From NCBI GenBank assembly GCA_964477735.1, contig CAYZFD010000001.1, positions 1 through 64,000 on the forward strand: a DNA stretch of 64,000 bases, read 5' to 3'. Below the pieces are notes generated by a model, which was not told the origin of the DNA, did not search any database, and saw only the letters and a program-made list of their open reading frames with translations. The translations under genes and the position numbers were made by a program. This DNA is from CAYZFD01 sp964477735. GTDB taxonomy: Bacteria > Bacteroidota > Bacteroidia > Flavobacteriales > Flavobacteriaceae. Positions 61,807 to 64,000 of the stretch are shown piece after piece; the stretch's first letter is position 1; every line of letters starts with the position of its first letter.

Positions 61807-62718
61807 TTAATTTTTAATCCAGTCTTTAGGGTTTTTTAAAACGGCTAGTAAAGCAGCTTCGGGAGTGTTGGGCTCGGGGTCGTGTTGGTATTTCCATTGA
61901 ACAACAGGAGGGAGACTCATCAAAATACTTTCGATTCTGCCCTGGGTTTTTAAACCGAAAAGGGTTCCTTTGTCATGAATGAGATTGAATTCTACATATC
62001 TTCCTCGGCGAATTTCTTGCCAGTTCCGTTGTGCAGCGGTATAGGGTTTGTTTTTATGCTTTTCAACGATTGGGATATAGGCCTCAAGAAATGAATCGCC
62101 CACGTTTGTCACAAACGCATACCAATCTTCTATCGTTGTTTGTTTATTAGCCCTACAATAATCAAAAAATAAACCGCCTATGCCACGGGCCTCACCACGA
62201 TGATGATTGTAGAAATAGTTGTCGCATTTTTCTTTAAAATCATTATAAAAATGGGGCTGATGGGCGTCGCAAACCTTTTTACATACTTCGTGGAAATGTT
62301 GGGCGTCTTCTTCAAATAAATAGTATGGGGTTAAATCTTGGCCACCACCAAACCATTGATCAACCAGATTTCCTGTTTTATCATAAAGTTCAAAGTATCG
62401 CCAATTGGCGTGAACCGTTGGCACTATAGGGCTTTTGGGATGAAGAACGAGACTAAGTCCACAGGCAAAAAATTGACTGTCGGAAACCCCAAAATATGTT
62501 TGCATAGGTTGAGGAAGTTCACCATAAACTTTTGAAATATTAACGCCTCCTTTTTCAAAAACATTTCCCGACTCAATGACGCGAGTTCTTCCACCACCAC
62601 CACCAGGCCGCTCCCAAAGATCTTCTTTAAATGTAGCTAGGCCATCAACATTTTCAAGAGCAGAACAAATTTGGTCTTGTAACTTTTCGATATAGTTAGA
62701 GAAACGTTCCTTAAACAT
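61807..62718 (-). CDS. hemF: Oxygen-dependent coproporphyrinogen III oxidase
   Basis: 303 residues from ATG at 62718 (MFKERFSNYIEKL). Uses O2 to decarboxylate two propionates. Motifs: WERPGGGGGRTRVIESG, FEKGGVNIS, VLHPKSPIVPTVHANWRYFE, quoted in part, and DQWFGGGQDLTPYY. Oxygen dependence marks the host as aerobic. Overlaps hemE by eight bases. Confidence 0.97.
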   Translation of the reverse strand: MFKERFSNYIEKLQDQICSALENVDGLATFKEDLWERPGGGGGRTRVIESGNVFEKGGVNISKVYGELPQPMQTYFGVSDSQFFACGLSLVLHPKSPIVPTVHANWRYFELYDKTGNLVDQWFGGGQDLTPYYLFEEDAQHFHEVCKKVCDAHQPHFYNDFKEKCDNYFYNHHRGEARGIGGLFFDYCRANKQTTIEDWYAFVTNVGDSFLEAYIPIVEKHKNKPYTAAQRNWQEIRRGRYVEFNLIHDKGTLFGLKTQGRIESILMSLPPVVQWKYQHDPEPNTPEAALLAVLKNPKDWIKN

Positions 62719-63739
62719 GAGGATAGTTTTTAACGGCATTCACAAAAGCTTGGGCGTGCGCCACGGGAACATTGGGTAAAATTCCGTGTCCAAGGTTGGC
62801 GATATAGCGGTCTTTGCCGAAGGCATCGATCATTTCTTTCACTTGTTTCTCAATGACTGGAATGGGAGACAACAATCGCGCGGGGTCGAAATGTCCTTGT
62901 AATGTAATTTGCCCTCCAGAGAGATAGCGTGCGTTTCTTGCAGAACATGTCCAATCAACGCCAATTGCTGAAGCACCAGACATGGCCATTTCTCTGTAGG
63001 AAAACCAACATCCTTTTCCAAAAACGATGACAGGGATAAGGGGTTTTAGGGCATCAATAATTTGTTGCAAATAGGGCCATGAGTAAATTTGATAATCATC
63101 AGGTGAGAGAAGTCCGCCCCAAGAGTCGAAGAGTTGTACAGCATGTACGCCTCTTTTCACTTTCCCTTTAAGATAGGCAATTGTTGTATCTGTAATTTTT
63201 TGCAAAAGTTCGTGTGCGGCTTTGGGTTGGCTAAAACAAAACCCTTTGGCTTTATCAAAAGTTTTAGAGCCTTGTCCTTCAACAGCGTAACACAAAATGG
63301 TCCAAGGGGATCCAGCAAACCCAATGAGGGGCACTCGGTTGTCGAGGGTGCTGAGTGTCATGGAAACAGCCTCATACACATAGCCCAATCGATCCTCAAC
63401 ATCGGGGACTTCTACTCGATCTACATCTGTTTGGTTTTGGATGGGGTTAGGGATCCATGGGCCCACACCAGGTTTCATCTCCACGGCTATGCCCATGGCT
63501 TGTGGCACAACAAGAATGTCACTAAATAAAATGGCCGCATCCACCCCGATTTGATCGACAGGCATAATGGTGATTTCAGTGGCGAGTTCAGGAGTTTGGC
63601 AGCGGGTGAAAAAATCATATTTTTCTTTTAGCTTCATAAAGTCGGGCAAATAACGCCCAGCTTGGCGCATCATCCAAACAGGGGGTCTTTCAACGGTTTC
63701 TCCTTTAAGCGCTTTTAAAAATAAATCATTTTTGAGCAT
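62711..63739 (-). CDS. hemE: Uroporphyrinogen decarboxylase
   Basis: 342 residues from ATG at 63739 (MLKNDLFLKALKGE); the longer frame to 63787 overlaps hemD more and adds an unusual leader. Signature VERPPVWMMRQAGRYLPDF (about 15-33) with the conserved Arg pair, GFAGSPWTI, and QLFDSWGGLLS. Decarboxylates four acetate side chains. Overlaps hemD by 14 bases and hemF by eight. Confidence 0.97.
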   Translation of the reverse strand: MLKNDLFLKALKGETVERPPVWMMRQAGRYLPDFMKLKEKYDFFTRCQTPELATEITIMPVDQIGVDAAILFSDILVVPQAMGIAVEMKPGVGPWIPNPIQNQTDVDRVEVPDVEDRLGYVYEAVSMTLSTLDNRVPLIGFAGSPWTILCYAVEGQGSKTFDKAKGFCFSQPKAAHELLQKITDTTIAYLKGKVKRGVHAVQLFDSWGGLLSPDDYQIYSWPYLQQIIDALKPLIPVIVFGKGCWFSYREMAMSGASAIGVDWTCSARNARYLSGGQITLQGHFDPARLLSPIPVIEKQVKEMIDAFGKDRYIANLGHGILPNVPVAHAQAFVNAVKNYPHV

Positions 63740-64000
63740 GAATGATGGGTTTAAAATATTGGATGGTGGATGCCAACACATGTTCAACAGTAGGTTGGCT
63801 GGCCAATTGTATGTTTTGTGTGTGCTTCATTAGGGGCGCTGCAGTGCTCGACCCAATACAAAAGCATTTTGAAGCTCCAATGCTGTTCTTTTGAAGAAAA
63901 CTTTCTACGCCACTTGGACTAAAAAACAGTAAGGCATCGAAAGATTGCTGGAGTTTGTGAGGGTGCAATATTGTTTCGTAAACGACGACTTCCTCGATAG
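63726..64000 (-). CDS. hemD: Uroporphyrinogen-III synthase, C-terminal part (partial)
   Basis: The open frame enters from the right edge (91 codons present). It reads EEVVVYETILHPHKL, then FDALLFFSPSGVESFL and CIGSSTAAPL, the typical second domain of HemD. Position directly before hemE supports it. The enzyme closes hydroxymethylbilane into uroporphyrinogen III. The N-terminal domain is outside the window. Confidence 0.9.
   Translation of the reverse strand, partial: IEEVVVYETILHPHKLQQSFDALLFFSPSGVESFLQKNSIGASKCFCIGSSTAAPLMKHTQNIQLASQPTVEHVLASTIQYFKPIIHAQK

Overview
The window is a chromosomal segment of an aerobic member of the Bacteroidota, most likely a marine or aquatic flavobacterium. 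The pointers are TonB-dependent receptors with a carboxypeptidase-like N-terminal domain, the type IX secretion component PorZ and a small type IX sorting-domain protein, a full MoxR/Bat (aerotolerance) operon, Bacteroidota-type promoter boxes (TAnnTTTG), almost no Shine-Dalgarno sites, and an oxygen-dependent HemF. Genes are packed tightly, often overlapping by 1 to 30 bases. I see no tRNA, rRNA, insertion sequence, phage gene or CRISPR array. A run of 100 N at 49082-49181 marks a scaffold gap inside batC.

Layout. 1-2360: tail of a carbonic anhydrase, three small exported or outer-membrane proteins and two clear terminators. 2382-13017 (minus): a large TonB receptor, then the run uvrC, patatin-like phospholipase, DUF3108 protein, M23 peptidase and pgi. 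13060-18706: 5-formyl-THF cyclo-ligase, lspA, a beta-rich exported protein, a DksA-like protein and ileS. 18879-21087: a BlaI-type repressor with two tandem operators and a BlaR1-like M56 membrane peptidase carrying a C-terminal TonB-plug-like segment. 21084-29179 (minus): a second TonB receptor, recO, porZ, gdhA and a cystathionine gamma-synthase-type enzyme. 29278-30529: an ArsC-like protein and an EamA transporter.

30552-38726 is the most distinctive region: a lipoprotein cytochrome c, a Tat-exported small dehydrogenase subunit, a GMC oxidoreductase, a Tat-exported TIM-barrel protein, a sugar/nucleoside-type MFS transporter, a Gfo/Idh/MocA oxidoreductase, a cytosolic TIM-barrel isomerase/epimerase and a DUF1080 (3-keto-disaccharide hydrolase) lipoprotein. 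I read it as a glycoside oxidation route: sugars are oxidised at C3 in the periplasm with electrons going to a cytochrome, the keto-glycosides are cleaved, and the products are imported and reduced or rearranged.

38772-42815: yicC-gmk-nadD, then an AlbA/Schlafen-type protein and an aldo/keto reductase. 42962-52000: the moxR-DUF58-batD-like-batA-batB-batC-batD-batE operon. 52003-57170: cvpA, a conserved small protein, pheS, gpsA, a small membrane protein and an ALDH7-type dehydrogenase. 57181-60725: a double-ATPase ABC protein, a DEDD exonuclease and a class C serine hydrolase. 60826-64000: the haem operon hemD-hemE-hemF-hemB, read leftwards and cut by the right end.

Regulatory reading: the BlaI operators overlap the promoter of their own repressor gene. 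Four genes (DUF3108, uvrC, porZ and the small gene at 52577) have a TAnnTTTG-like box ending exactly 4 bases before the start codon, which suggests leaderless mRNAs. No stretch longer than 300 bases lacks a gene.
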